From the NCBI RefSeq assembly GCF_024323335.1, contig NC_066581.1, positions 440,039,816 through 440,103,815 of the forward strand: a stretch of DNA of 64,000 nucleotides. The letters are read 5' to 3'. The notes beneath the pieces were generated by a model, which did not search any database, was not told where the DNA came from, and worked only from the letters and a program-made list of their open reading frames with translations. This DNA comes from Lathyrus oleraceus (taxonomy: Eukaryota; Streptophyta; Magnoliopsida; Fabales; Fabaceae). Position numbers and translations under genes: made by a program. Below are positions 11,211-20,990 of the stretch, piece after piece; position 1 is the stretch's first letter; the number at the start of each line of letters is the position of its first letter.

Positions 11211-12659
11211 ATGGAAAGACCGAAAAGGCATACAAAGAAATACAGCTTCAAGCAGCCTGATGTCAAAGAGTTAAGGAATCTGACATCGTATGTATTAGAT
11301 CCCTTGGGTTTCAAAGCTCGATATGGGAAGCTTCTGCCGCTGCTGACTACTCAGGTGGATGAGGGATTGATGAGCACTCTTGCTCAGTTCTATGATCCGC
11401 TCTATCATTGCTTCTTATTTCCGGACTTCCAGCTATTGCCGACTTTGGAAGAATACTCTCACCTCATTGGGATTCCGATTCTGGATCAAGTGCCGTTCAG
11501 TGGCTTAGAGAGTATTCCATCTGCTCGAGAGATTTCCAGCTTGTTGCACATAGATGAAGATCTGATTAGAGCTAATCTGACTATCAAAGGCGGAATTCAA
11601 GGTTTTCCCTCCGAGTTCCTCATTGCCCAAGCTACCTTTTATGGGAAGGCCATGAGTGAGGATGCCTTTGAGGCTCTGTTTGTTTTGCTCATCTATGGAT
11701 TGGTGCTGTTTCCCAACTTCGACAAGTTCGTCGACATGAACGCCATTAGGATCTTTTCAGTCCTTAATCCGGTTCCGACCTTGTTGGGTGATGCATATGT
11801 CTCCATGCATCTGAGAAATATGAAGAATGGAGGAGTCATTGTCTGCTGTTTACCCCTGCTGTACAAGTGGTTTATTTCGCACTTGCCGCAGACAGTTGCT
11901 TTCAAGGAGAACAAGGGACGTCTACGGTGGTCTCAGAGACTCATGTCTCTCACCAATGATGATATCACCTGGTATGATCGCGTGTATGACACCGTCCAGA
12001 TCATCAATTCTTGTGGTGAATTCCCTAATGTGCCTCTTCTTGGTACATGTGGTGGGATTACCTACAACCCTGCGCTTGCACGTCGTCAGCTTGGGTTCCC
12101 CCTAAAGGATAAACCCCATAACATTCTGTTAGAAGGTGTGTTCTTTCAGGAGGGTAAAGATCCCCAAGGCCTGAAAGCCAGATTTGTCCGCGCTTGGCGC
12201 AATATTCGCAAGAAAGGTAGGAATGAGTTGGGTCCAAAGAACTGCATTGCTTTGGAGCCATACACCTCTTGGGTCAGACAGAGGGCTGCTACCTACCTGA
12301 TGCCGTATGATCATCCAAGACCTACACTGTTGGATGTGGCTGGGCCTTCAACCCTCCCTACCCAACGTGTAGAGGAGTTGAGAGAAGAAGACCTTTCGCG
12401 TGCCTGGATCCGCGAGAGAGAGGAATTGCTGCAGCAGCTCAAGGAGAAAGATGCTATGATTGAATTTCTCGAGCACCGAGTGATCGATGATCCGAACGAC
12501 ACTTGGACTTCTCTGCTTCCTCAGTCCTCCAAATTCTGGAAAAGGAAGTATGATCAACTTGCGAAGGAGAAGGCTGATATGGAGGCTGCCTATGAGAGAG
12601 AGATCAAGAAGTTGTGCACTTCTCGTCTTCCGGCATCCCGAGCTGTTAGGGATCCATAG
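11211..12659 (+). CDS. Ogre ORF1 protein of unknown function (482 aa)
   Basis: This extra ORF before gag is a hallmark of Ogre elements; its function is not established. The N-terminus is basic (MERPKRHTKKYSFKQPD). Residues about 20-380 form a globular region with a PTLEEYSHLIGIPI block near residue 76. That pattern resembles plant mobile domain / aminotransferase-like proteins common in legumes (a resemblance recalled, not searched). From about residue 393 to the end the protein is rich in Glu, Lys, Leu and Arg in coiled-coil style, which suggests self-assembly or partner binding. There is no signal peptide or membrane segment. The start is set by an in-frame stop upstream and by agreement with element 2, whose copy differs at about nine residues. 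It is translated from the same RNA as gag-pro, about 300 bases upstream of it. Confidence 0.85.
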   Translation: MERPKRHTKKYSFKQPDVKELRNLTSYVLDPLGFKARYGKLLPLLTTQVDEGLMSTLAQFYDPLYHCFLFPDFQLLPTLEEYSHLIGIPILDQVPFSGLESIPSAREISSLLHIDEDLIRANLTIKGGIQGFPSEFLIAQATFYGKAMSEDAFEALFVLLIYGLVLFPNFDKFVDMNAIRIFSVLNPVPTLLGDAYVSMHLRNMKNGGVIVCCLPLLYKWFISHLPQTVAFKENKGRLRWSQRLMSLTNDDITWYDRVYDTVQIINSCGEFPNVPLLGTCGGITYNPALARRQLGFPLKDKPHNILLEGVFFQEGKDPQGLKARFVRAWRNIRKKGRNELGPKNCIALEPYTSWVRQRAATYLMPYDHPRPTLLDVAGPSTLPTQRVEELREEDLSRAWIREREELLQQLKEKDAMIEFLEHRVIDDPNDTWTSLLPQSSKFWKRKYDQLAKEKADMEAAYEREIKKLCTSRLPASRAVRDP

Positions 12660-12955
12660 GATGTCATTTACCTTTTCTCTTTGTAATATTCAAGAATGCT
12701 GTATTTCTTTGTCTCAATATATTTGAATGAAATATTTTCCATGAGCAATCAAAATGTTTAATATTCAAAATATTGCAAACAATACCCTAAAGGGTTCCTT
12801 GAAAATCAAAACATTTGCACAAAGCATTGCATGCATCATTCCTGCATAAACAGGTACCCATTTTTCTGGTCTTCCGGTTCTAACATCTGTTCTTCATTTA
12901 TTTTGAAGACAAGCTGACTCACCGGTATTATACGAGGGTCAACTCTGCAAGGATT
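12660..12955 (+). other. Spacer between ORF1 and gag-pro (element 1)
   Basis: AT-rich, non-coding, 296 bases. Element 2 has a closely similar spacer. Nothing in it clearly explains how the downstream gag start is reached; reinitiation, an internal entry site or a separate spliced RNA are all open. Confidence 0.6.
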
Positions 12956-15900
12956 ATGGAGCAGTTAGAACAAGAGAATCAGAGTCTAAGGGATGAAGTC
13001 GCCAGACTTGGCGCTCTGATGGAGCAACTTCTTGCTGCCCAGAATCAGCCAGCTCCTCAACCAGCAACTCCGGTTCAGCGGACAGTTATATCAGAGATAG
13101 CTACATCAACAGTGCCTGTTAGTACCCATCAACCCAACGCCATGCCTCCCGGTTTTCCTTGGGGGATGCCTCCTGGCTTCATGCCTGATCTGCCAGCTCC
13201 TACGTTTGCTCAAATGTCGGCATCTAGCCCGGTCCCTATTCCCGTTCCTCCTGTCGTGCATACCATGCCGAGGGTAGACGACACCATTTATCACTCTGAG
13301 GCTTCTGAAGGCTCAGATGTTCATGAGAAAATGGATGCAATGAACGATCAATTCCTCGAGCTGAGAAAGGAATTGAGAACTCTCAGAGGCAAAGATCTCT
13401 TCGGCAAGTCAGCAGCCGAACTTTGTCTAGTTCCCGGTGTTAAGATACCAGTTAAATTCAAGGTCCCAGACTTTGAAAAATATAAGGGGAACACTTGTCC
13501 TTTGGCACATTTGGTCATGTATGCCAGAAAGATGTCCATGCAAACAGACAACGATCAACTCTTGATCCACTATTTCCAAGACAGTTTATCTGGTGCTGCT
13601 CTTCGTTGGTACATGAGCCTGGACAGCGTCAACATCCGCTCTTTCAATGATCTTGGCGAAGCTTTCGTCAAGCAATATAAATACAACGTTGACATGGCGC
13701 CTGACAGAGATCAACTCAGGTCTATGTCACAAAAGGACAAGGAGTCGTTCAAGGAGTACGCCCAGAGATGGCGTGAGCTGGCAGCTCAAATCACTCCACC
13801 ATTAGAAGAGAAAGAGATGACCAAGATCTTTCTGAAAACTCTTGAGTCATTTTATTATGAGAGAATGGTGGCCAGCGCTCCCTCTGATTTCACCGAAATG
13901 GTGAACATGGGGATGCGTCTCGAAGAAGGCGTCCGTGAAGGACGGTTGGCAAAAGATGATGGTTCCTCCTCTAAACGATATGGAGCGTTTAAGAGGAAAG
14001 AGGGTGAAGCGCATGCTGTGCAGTCTCAGCCCAAGCATCGAAGACCCTCTGTTCAGAGGAAGCCTGCACATCGTGCCGGACATCAGCACCAGGTGGCTCA
14101 TGTGGCGCCTGTATTCAAGGATAATGCTCAACAGTATCAGCATCAGCAGCAATATCCACAACCGCAATATCAACAGCAACAGCAGCGTCCACAGCAACAG
14201 GCTTACCAGCCTCGTGGAAGTACAACCAATCAAGCAAATGTGAACTATGATAAGAAAAAGGTCAGTTTCGACCCAATTCCGATGTCATATGCCGAGCTTT
14301 ATCCCTCCTTGTTGGAGAGGAAATTGGTTTCTCCCAGGGATCCTCCTGCTATTCCCGCCAATCCGCAATGGTGGTACAAACCAGACCAGCATTGTGTCTA
14401 CCATTCCGGTGCTCCGGGCCACAACGTTGAGAATTGTTTCCCGCTGAAGAATAAGGTTCAAGACCTTATGAGAAGCGGAATTCTGAGTTTTGAAGACTCC
14501 AACCCGAATGTCACCAGGAACCCATTGCCTTCGCATGGGAAGTCTGTGAACATGATCCAGGAAGACCTTGGGAAATACAAGGTGAAGTATGTCAGTCATA
14601 TCCGGCAATCGTTGGTTGATTTACATAAGATGCTGTGTCGGTACAGCTATTTGGAGCATAACCACGATAAGTGCCGCGTCTGTTCTATTAACCGCTTGGG
14701 TTGTGATCAGGTTCGCCGAGAATTACAAATGCTGTTGAATGAAGGTACCATTGAGATTCTCCAGAATCGCAATGTTGATACAGTTGAGCCCGAAGTGAGT
14801 GTCATCTCCCCGGTGTTCAAGCTTCCAGAGCCCGTTGTTATTCGGTACAATAGCAACAAGCCGAAGGCTTCCCCTGCTTTGATCATCAAACCAGCTGGCC
14901 CTGTGCCGTATTCATCTGATCGAGCTGTACCATTCCGGTACAATCCTGTTGCTGTCCAGGATGGGGTTGAGGTTCCTTTGCCGTCTACTTCTGTAACCAC
15001 TATCGCTGATGTTAGTGGGTTGACCCGAAGTGGTCGCGTCTTTTCTGCACCTGCCAAAGCTCCTGCTGTTTCTTCTGAATCTGTTGAGCGCCCTGTAGGG
15101 AATGCTGTGAATGTTCAGAATCCGGCACTTGATGTTGCCAAACCCTCCTCGTCTGTACAAAAGACTCCCATTTCTTCAGGTGGCCCGAGCGGCATTGTTG
15201 ATGAAGAATCTGATGAGATGCTGAGGCTCATCAGAAAGAGTGAGTACAACATTGTAGACCAGCTTCTACACACGCCCTCCAAGATTTCCATTCTTTCTTT
15301 ATTGCTGAATTCAGAGCCTCATAGGGAGTCTCTGCAGAAAGTCTTGGACCTGGCGTACGTTGATCATGACGTTACCTTGGAACAATTTGATAGCATTGTT
15401 GCAAACATCACCGCTTGCAACACTTTGAGCTTTTGTGACGCTGATCTCCCTGAGGAGGGAAGAGACCACAACATGGCTTTACACATATCTATGAATTGCA
15501 AATCTGATGCAATGTCCAATGTGTTGGTGGACACTGGATCGTCTCTAAATGTGTTGCCAAAATCCACACTCTCACGTTTGTCATATCAAGGTCCTCCTAT
15601 GAGGCAGAGTGAGGTTGTTGTTAAAGCATTTGATGGGTCGCGCAAGACCGTGATTGGGGAAGTTGATCTCCCGATCAAAATTGGACCAAGTGATTTCCAG
15701 ATTACTTTTCAAGTAATGGATATTCACCCATCATACAGCTGTCTCTTGGGCAGACCATGGATTCACGAGGCTGGCGCCGTGACATCCACCCTACACCAAA
15801 AGCTGAAGTTTGTGAAAAACAAGAAATTGGTTGTAGTAGGGGGAGAAAAGGCTCTCCTGGTCAGTAATCTATCTTCTTTCTCGTACATTGATGCAGAGGA

Positions 15901-16270
15901 TGAAGTTGGAACTCAGTTCCAAGCTTTATCTATTGATAAACCAATCGAGAAGAAGTCTCCTTCATTCACTTCCTACCGAGATGCGAAGCTGGCCATTGAA
16001 TGTGGTGCAGTCGCTGGATTAGGGAAAGTGCTTGAACTCGAAGATAATCGATCCCGGGCTGGCATTGGCTTTGGTTCTGGGGCATGCAATGAGCAAGGCT
16101 TGTTCACCAGTGGAGGATTCATCCATGCTGATCAACCTGCAGAAGAGGAAGCTGCTGCTATCATTGAAGAAGAAGATGCAGAAGACTTGAACAATTTTGT
16201 TATTCCTGGCGGTGTCTGCCACAATTGGGTCGCTGTGGATGTTCCTACAGTTATCCATAGATCAGAGTAA
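12956..16270 (+). CDS. gag-pro: Gag-Pro polyprotein of element 1 (1104 aa)
   Basis: This is the structural capsid protein plus aspartic protease of the retrotransposon. It starts with a short coiled coil (MEQLEQENQSLRDEVARLGAL). A Pro-rich linker and a retrotransposon Gag domain follow (about residues 165-330, with LSGAALRWYMSL and the FKEYAQRWRELA block). Next come a Gln-rich linker (about 390-425) and a zinc-knuckle-like C-x2-H-x5-H-x4-C starting at Cys480. The protease has the active-site Asp859 in LVDTGSSLNVLP and a late LLGRPWIHEAGA block. The stop lies inside the intron that follows, so this ORF is the product of unspliced RNA. Element 2 has 1103 residues and differs at about 32 positions, mostly in the linkers; the domains are conserved. 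Confidence 0.95.
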   Translation: MEQLEQENQSLRDEVARLGALMEQLLAAQNQPAPQPATPVQRTVISEIATSTVPVSTHQPNAMPPGFPWGMPPGFMPDLPAPTFAQMSASSPVPIPVPPVVHTMPRVDDTIYHSEASEGSDVHEKMDAMNDQFLELRKELRTLRGKDLFGKSAAELCLVPGVKIPVKFKVPDFEKYKGNTCPLAHLVMYARKMSMQTDNDQLLIHYFQDSLSGAALRWYMSLDSVNIRSFNDLGEAFVKQYKYNVDMAPDRDQLRSMSQKDKESFKEYAQRWRELAAQITPPLEEKEMTKIFLKTLESFYYERMVASAPSDFTEMVNMGMRLEEGVREGRLAKDDGSSSKRYGAFKRKEGEAHAVQSQPKHRRPSVQRKPAHRAGHQHQVAHVAPVFKDNAQQYQHQQQYPQPQYQQQQQRPQQQAYQPRGSTTNQANVNYDKKKVSFDPIPMSYAELYPSLLERKLVSPRDPPAIPANPQWWYKPDQHCVYHSGAPGHNVENCFPLKNKVQDLMRSGILSFEDSNPNVTRNPLPSHGKSVNMIQEDLGKYKVKYVSHIRQSLVDLHKMLCRYSYLEHNHDKCRVCSINRLGCDQVRRELQMLLNEGTIEILQNRNVDTVEPEVSVISPVFKLPEPVVIRYNSNKPKASPALIIKPAGPVPYSSDRAVPFRYNPVAVQDGVEVPLPSTSVTTIADVSGLTRSGRVFSAPAKAPAVSSESVERPVGNAVNVQNPALDVAKPSSSVQKTPISSGGPSGIVDEESDEMLRLIRKSEYNIVDQLLHTPSKISILSLLLNSEPHRESLQKVLDLAYVDHDVTLEQFDSIVANITACNTLSFCDADLPEEGRDHNMALHISMNCKSDAMSNVLVDTGSSLNVLPKSTLSRLSYQGPPMRQSEVVVKAFDGSRKTVIGEVDLPIKIGPSDFQITFQVMDIHPSYSCLLGRPWIHEAGAVTSTLHQKLKFVKNKKLVVVGGEKALLVSNLSSFSYIDAEDEVGTQFQALSIDKPIEKKSPSFTSYRDAKLAIECGAVAGLGKVLELEDNRSRAGIGFGSGACNEQGLFTSGGFIHADQPAEEEAAAIIEEEDAEDLNNFVIPGGVCHNWVAVDVPTVIHRSE

Positions 16271-16546
16271 TTGTTCATTTTGTTTAAAACCCTTCTCCCA
16301 TGCCAAAAGGAGAAGTGATGACATTGTTGGCAAAGCATATATACAATGATATTTTCATTCAATTTTTGCATTGTCAAAACATTTGTTTTTCCTTTGTTTT
16401 CACTTTTTGCTTTTCTTTATGAAATCAGTGATCACAAAAAACCATAAAAACAAAAATAAAAGCTATAAAAGTAACATTTTTCATCTGCATAATGATTTGC
16501 TTGTTTAAAATTCTGAAGTTTTTTCTTAACCAAAATCATTATGCAG
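16267..16546 (+). other. Intron between protease and RT (280 nt)
   Basis: The donor GTAATT starts at 16267, within the last sense codon, and the gag-pro stop TAA (16268-16270) is therefore intronic. The acceptor ATGCAG ends at 16546 after a T-rich tract. Joining 16266 to 16547 keeps the split Glu codon and puts gag-pro and pol in one frame. Spliced introns between protease and RT are established for pea Ogre; the exact sites here are my reading. The same donor and phase occur in element 2 and in the host element. Confidence 0.85.
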
Positions 16547-16547
16547 G

Positions 16548-19500
16548 TTGATCCTAAAACCCATTGAACATAATGATCCAACGCCATCTCCCAACTTTGA
16601 ATTCCCTGTATTTGAGGCAGAAGAAGATGACGTTGAAGAGATTCCTGATGAGATCACCCGTCTCCTTGAGCACGAAGAGAAGATCATTCAGCCGCATCTC
16701 GAAGACTTGGAAACAGTCAACTTGGGATCTGAAGATTGTGAGCGCCTAGTGAAGATTGGGGCACTTCTTGAAGAGTCTGTTAAAGAAGATTTGATCCGCT
16801 TGCTACGAGAATATTCAGATATCTTTGCTTGGTCCTATGAAGACATGCCGGGTTTAGATACAGATATTGTGCAACATTTCCTGCCTTTGAAGCCTGAGTG
16901 CGTGCCTGTGAAGCAGAAGCTCAGAAGAACTCATCCAGATATGGCAGTGAAGATCAAAGAGGAAGTTCAGAAGCAAATTGATGCGGGGTTTCTGGTGACT
17001 TCGACATATCCTCAATGGGTGGCCAATATTGTGCCTGTTCCTAAGAAGGACGGAAAAGTCCGTATGTGTGTTAATTACAGAGATTTGAATAAAGCTAGCC
17101 CAAAAGATGACTTTCCTCTACCACACATTGACATGTTGGTAGACAATACAGCTAAATTCAAAGTCTTTTCTTTTATGGACGGATTTTCCGGATATAATCA
17201 AATCAAGATGGCACCAGAGGATATGGAGAAGACAACATTCATCACACCTTGGGGAACATTCTGTTATCGAGTGATGCCCTTCGGTTTGAAGAACGCCGGA
17301 GCCACGTATCAACGAGCTATGACTACCTTGTTTCATGATATGATGCACAAGGAGATAGAAGTCTATGTTGATGATATGATTGCTAAGTCCCGAACGGAAG
17401 TTGAGCATATTGAGCATTTGTTGAAGCTTTTTCAGCGTTTGAGGAAGTTCCAGCTTCGTCTGAATCCGAACAAATGTACTTTTGGAGTCCGTTCCGGAAA
17501 GTTGTTGGGTTTTGTGGTAAGTGAAAGAGGTATTGAGGTTGATCCTGCAAAGGTCAAAGCAATACAAGAGATGCCCGCACCCAAAACTGAGAAGCAAGTC
17601 CGAGGTTTTCTTGGCCGCTTGAACTACATTTCCAGATTTATATCCCACATGACTGCCACATGTGCGCCGATATTCAAGCTCCTCCGGAAAGATCAGTCTC
17701 ATGATTGGACCGAGGATTGCCAGAAAGCTTTCGACAGTATCAAAGATTATCTGTCCGAACCTCCGATTTTGTCTCCGCCCGTGGAAGGAAGACCTCTGAT
17801 TATGTATTTGACAGTTCTTGAAGACTCGATGGGTTGTGTACTCGGTCAACAAGATGAATCAGGGAAGAAGGAGTTTGCTATCTACTACCTCAGTAAGAAA
17901 TTTACTGATTGTGAGTCTCGGTACTCTATGCTTGAGAAGACGTGCTGTGCTTTAGCTTGGGCAGCTAAGCGTTTGCGCCAGTACATGATTAATCATACAA
18001 CTTGGTTGATATCCAGAATGGATCCAATTAAGTATATCTTCGAGAAGCCTGCTTTAACTGGGAGGATTGCCCGTTGGCAGATGCTGTTGTCTGAGTATGA
18101 TATTGAGTATCGAGCTCAGAAAGCTATCAAAGGTAGCATCTTGGCTGACCACTTAGCGCACCAGCCAATTGAAGATCATCAGTCTGTTCAGTATGACTTC
18201 CCGGACGAGGAAATTCTGTATTTGAAGATGAAAGATTGCGATGAGCCTACACTTGATGAGGGTCCAGAACCTGGTTCCAGATGGACGATGGTGTTTGATG
18301 GCGCTGTTAATCAATATGGAAATGGAATTGGGGCAGTAATTGTTAATCCCCAGGGTTCGCACATTCCATTTACAGCAAGGCTAACCTTCAAATGCACGAA
18401 TAATATGGCGGAATACGAAGCCTGTATAATGGGACTTGAAGAATGCATTGACTTGAGAATCAAATATCTTGATGTCTATGGTGATTCAACTTTGGTTGTC
18501 AATCAGATCAAAGGTGAATGGGAGACGAATCAACCAGGTCTCATCCCATACAGAGATTACGCAAGGAGAATTTCAACTTTCTTTACAGAAGTTGAATTTT
18601 ATCATATTCCTCGAGAGGATAATCGGATGGCAGATGCCCTTGCAACGCTTGCCTCCATGATAGTTGTCAGATGGTGGAATGATGTTCCCAACATTACTGT
18701 GATGCGCTTGGACAGACCCGCCCACATATTTGCAATTGAAGAAGTGAAAGATGACAAACCTTGGTACTTTGATATCAAGAATTTCCTCCAGAATCAGGTC
18801 TACCCTCCTGGGGCATCTGTGAAAGATAGGAAAACTTTGAGAAGGTTGTCAGGAAGTTTCTACCTCAGTGGTGAAGTGCTGTACAAGAGAAATTTTGATA
18901 TGGTTTTGCTCAGATGCGTGGATAGACACGAAGCAAACCTATTGATGACTGAGGTCCATGAGGGTTCATTTGGTACTCATTCCAATGGACATGCCATGGC
19001 TAAGAGAATGCTGAGAGCAGGCTACTATTGGCTGACAATGGAGTCTGACTGTTGCAAGTATGTGAAGAAATGTCACAAGTGTCAAATTTATGCGGATAAG
19101 ATTCATATTCCTCCGACACTTCTGAATGTGATTTCATCACCATGGCCTTTCTCCATGTGGGGAATCGACATGATCGGCATGATTGAGCCGAAAGCGTCCA
19201 ATGGACATCGGTTTATTCTCGTAGCAATTGATTACTTCACCAAATGGGTTGAAGCCGCTTCGTACGCGAATGTAACCAGGCAGGTGGTCGTGAAGTTTAT
19301 CAAGAATCAGCTGATTTGCCGTTATGGTGTGCCAGAGAGGATCATTACTGATAATGGATCCAATCTGAATAACAAGATGATGGATGAGTTGTGCGCTGAA
19401 TTTAAGATTGCACACCATAATTCCTCTCCTTACAGACCCAAGATGAATGGGGCTGTTGAAGCTGCTAATAAGAATATCAAGAGAATTATCCAGAAAATGA

Positions 19501-20009
19501 CTGTCACGTACAAAGATTGGCATGAGATGCTGCCATTTGCTTTGCATGGATATCGTACGTCTGTACGCACTTCAACAGGGGCAACCCCTTTCTCTCTTGT
19601 TTATGGTATGGAAGCCGTTCTCCCAGTAGAGGTGGAGATCCCATCAATGCGAGTCTTGATGGAAGCCAAGTTGACTGATGCTGAATGGATTCGGAGTCGT
19701 TATGACCAGTTGAATTTGATTGAAGAGAAACGATTAACTGCCATGTGCCATGGTCAGTTGTATCAACAGAGAATGAAGAAGGCATTCGACAAGAAGGTCA
19801 AGCCTCGTGTATTCCGAGAAGGTGACCTTGTGCTCAAGAAAGTTTTGTCTTTCGCGCCCGATTCCAGGGGCAAGTGGACTCCAAATTACGAGGGTCCATA
19901 TGTTGTTAAGAGAGCCTTTTCAGGCGGAGCTTTGATGCTTACAACAATGGATGGGGAGGATTTCACTCGTCCTGTGAATTCAGATGCAGTTAAGAGATAC
20001 TTTGCCTAA
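16548..20009 (+). CDS. pol: Pol of element 1: RT, RNase H, second RNase H, integrase (1153 aa)
   Basis: This is exon 2 of Gag-Pro-Pol. There is no good ATG; the ORF opens at a TTG right after the acceptor, so it is read through splicing. RT spans about residues 110-300, with Asp211 in SFMDGFSGY and Asp275/Asp276 in YVDD. The RNase H that adjoins RT is at about 415-515. A second, archaeal-type RNase H (about 575-710) has Asp584, Glu622 and Asp646; this extra domain is typical of the Tat/Ogre lineage. The integrase has a zinc module (His804, His811, Cys842, Cys845), a catalytic triad Asp874, Asp935, Glu971 (35 residues between the last two) and a C-terminal chromatin/DNA-binding-type module. 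Oddity: residue 176 is Asn in the VDYR block, where element 2 and the host element have Asp. Confidence 0.95.
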   Translation: MILKPIEHNDPTPSPNFEFPVFEAEEDDVEEIPDEITRLLEHEEKIIQPHLEDLETVNLGSEDCERLVKIGALLEESVKEDLIRLLREYSDIFAWSYEDMPGLDTDIVQHFLPLKPECVPVKQKLRRTHPDMAVKIKEEVQKQIDAGFLVTSTYPQWVANIVPVPKKDGKVRMCVNYRDLNKASPKDDFPLPHIDMLVDNTAKFKVFSFMDGFSGYNQIKMAPEDMEKTTFITPWGTFCYRVMPFGLKNAGATYQRAMTTLFHDMMHKEIEVYVDDMIAKSRTEVEHIEHLLKLFQRLRKFQLRLNPNKCTFGVRSGKLLGFVVSERGIEVDPAKVKAIQEMPAPKTEKQVRGFLGRLNYISRFISHMTATCAPIFKLLRKDQSHDWTEDCQKAFDSIKDYLSEPPILSPPVEGRPLIMYLTVLEDSMGCVLGQQDESGKKEFAIYYLSKKFTDCESRYSMLEKTCCALAWAAKRLRQYMINHTTWLISRMDPIKYIFEKPALTGRIARWQMLLSEYDIEYRAQKAIKGSILADHLAHQPIEDHQSVQYDFPDEEILYLKMKDCDEPTLDEGPEPGSRWTMVFDGAVNQYGNGIGAVIVNPQGSHIPFTARLTFKCTNNMAEYEACIMGLEECIDLRIKYLDVYGDSTLVVNQIKGEWETNQPGLIPYRDYARRISTFFTEVEFYHIPREDNRMADALATLASMIVVRWWNDVPNITVMRLDRPAHIFAIEEVKDDKPWYFDIKNFLQNQVYPPGASVKDRKTLRRLSGSFYLSGEVLYKRNFDMVLLRCVDRHEANLLMTEVHEGSFGTHSNGHAMAKRMLRAGYYWLTMESDCCKYVKKCHKCQIYADKIHIPPTLLNVISSPWPFSMWGIDMIGMIEPKASNGHRFILVAIDYFTKWVEAASYANVTRQVVVKFIKNQLICRYGVPERIITDNGSNLNNKMMDELCAEFKIAHHNSSPYRPKMNGAVEAANKNIKRIIQKMTVTYKDWHEMLPFALHGYRTSVRTSTGATPFSLVYGMEAVLPVEVEIPSMRVLMEAKLTDAEWIRSRYDQLNLIEEKRLTAMCHGQLYQQRMKKAFDKKVKPRVFREGDLVLKKVLSFAPDSRGKWTPNYEGPYVVKRAFSGGALMLTTMDGEDFTRPVNSDAVKRYFA

Positions 20010-20069
20010 AAAAAAAGTATATGCAAATGAAAAAAGAATAAAAAACAGAATTGCTCGCTAAGTTGAAAA

Positions 20070-20123
20070 CCCGAAAGGGCGGCTTAGGCAAAAATGAGCG
20101 TCTCGGTGGAGAACCCGCAAGGG
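20070..20123 (+). other. Two GNRA-type hairpins just after pol (element 1)
   Basis: CCC-GAAA-GGG (20070-20079) and CCC-GCAA-GGG (20114-20123) are short stems capped by GNRA tetraloops, each followed by GGCTTAGGCAAAAAT or AATCCAGGCAAAAAT. Both are present in element 2 and in the host element, with GAAA and GCAA exchanged between copies. They form part of a short repeat of about 45 bases. Confidence 0.6.
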
Positions 20124-20990
20124 TAATCCAGGCAAAAATTAGAGACTTGAAAAAAAAGAGATATATTTGCATCCCGCTAGATTGAGTACCTCACCCTGGG
20201 GCAATCTAGGCAAAAGTTAGGGATTTGGCAAGTAACTGCATCCTGACAAGACTTTCTGGTTCATCAGTCGTCATTTCGTCAGAAGACTCTCGATTCGTCG
20301 TCAACTGAAGCTTCGGATACATCGAGATTCAAATTGGTAGAGAAAGGATCATTATGTTCAATGTAGCCCTCTTCCAATATATATCACTGATTTCAAATTT
20401 GTACAGATCTATGGAGTCTTGCCATTTGCGGACTACCATTCTATCAAATCAATTTGAGCTTTTTATCCAATTATTTGCACTCTTATTTGTTTCAATTCAA
20501 CAAATGTTTTGCATGTTTTAAATTGATAAAATGTCATTGTTTTAAAATCAAATTTTTCAAAATTTGTTGTTTTATACAAAGTGAACATTCACAAGATTGA
20601 AAGGATACTCAAGAATATCTCAGTGCTCTCCCGAGGGTGGCATGATTCCCAATAGGTAAGACATTTGTTCATATTCCTGGTTTGTTGGTATCTTCTTTCT
20701 TCAGATCTTTGTTGAGGCTGTTCCTCAAGCAGAGTAGTTGTTGGGGTTGTTCCCCAGTACAGTCGCAAGTAAGTGTTGTTGAAGACTTCGTTCTCTCCAG
20801 CAGCAGTTTTTCCCCCATCATGGGTGTTTTATTGTGAAGTTTCGGCGGTTGATGTTTTGTCATCCTGGTGCCCCGTTACTTTCTCCAGTGGGTTGTATCC
20901 CCAGACTTTATTTGTCTCCTCAGCACAATCATGAGTATAACTGATTGATTGATACTCCCCTCGGAGTCACGAGTAGAGCTGATATTAACA

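Noticed and set aside
17118..17852. 244-codon frame antisense to RT (and 33561-34010, 48615-49199)
   Set aside because: Shadow of the RT reading frame on the opposite strand. It recurs wherever pol occurs and has no independent support.
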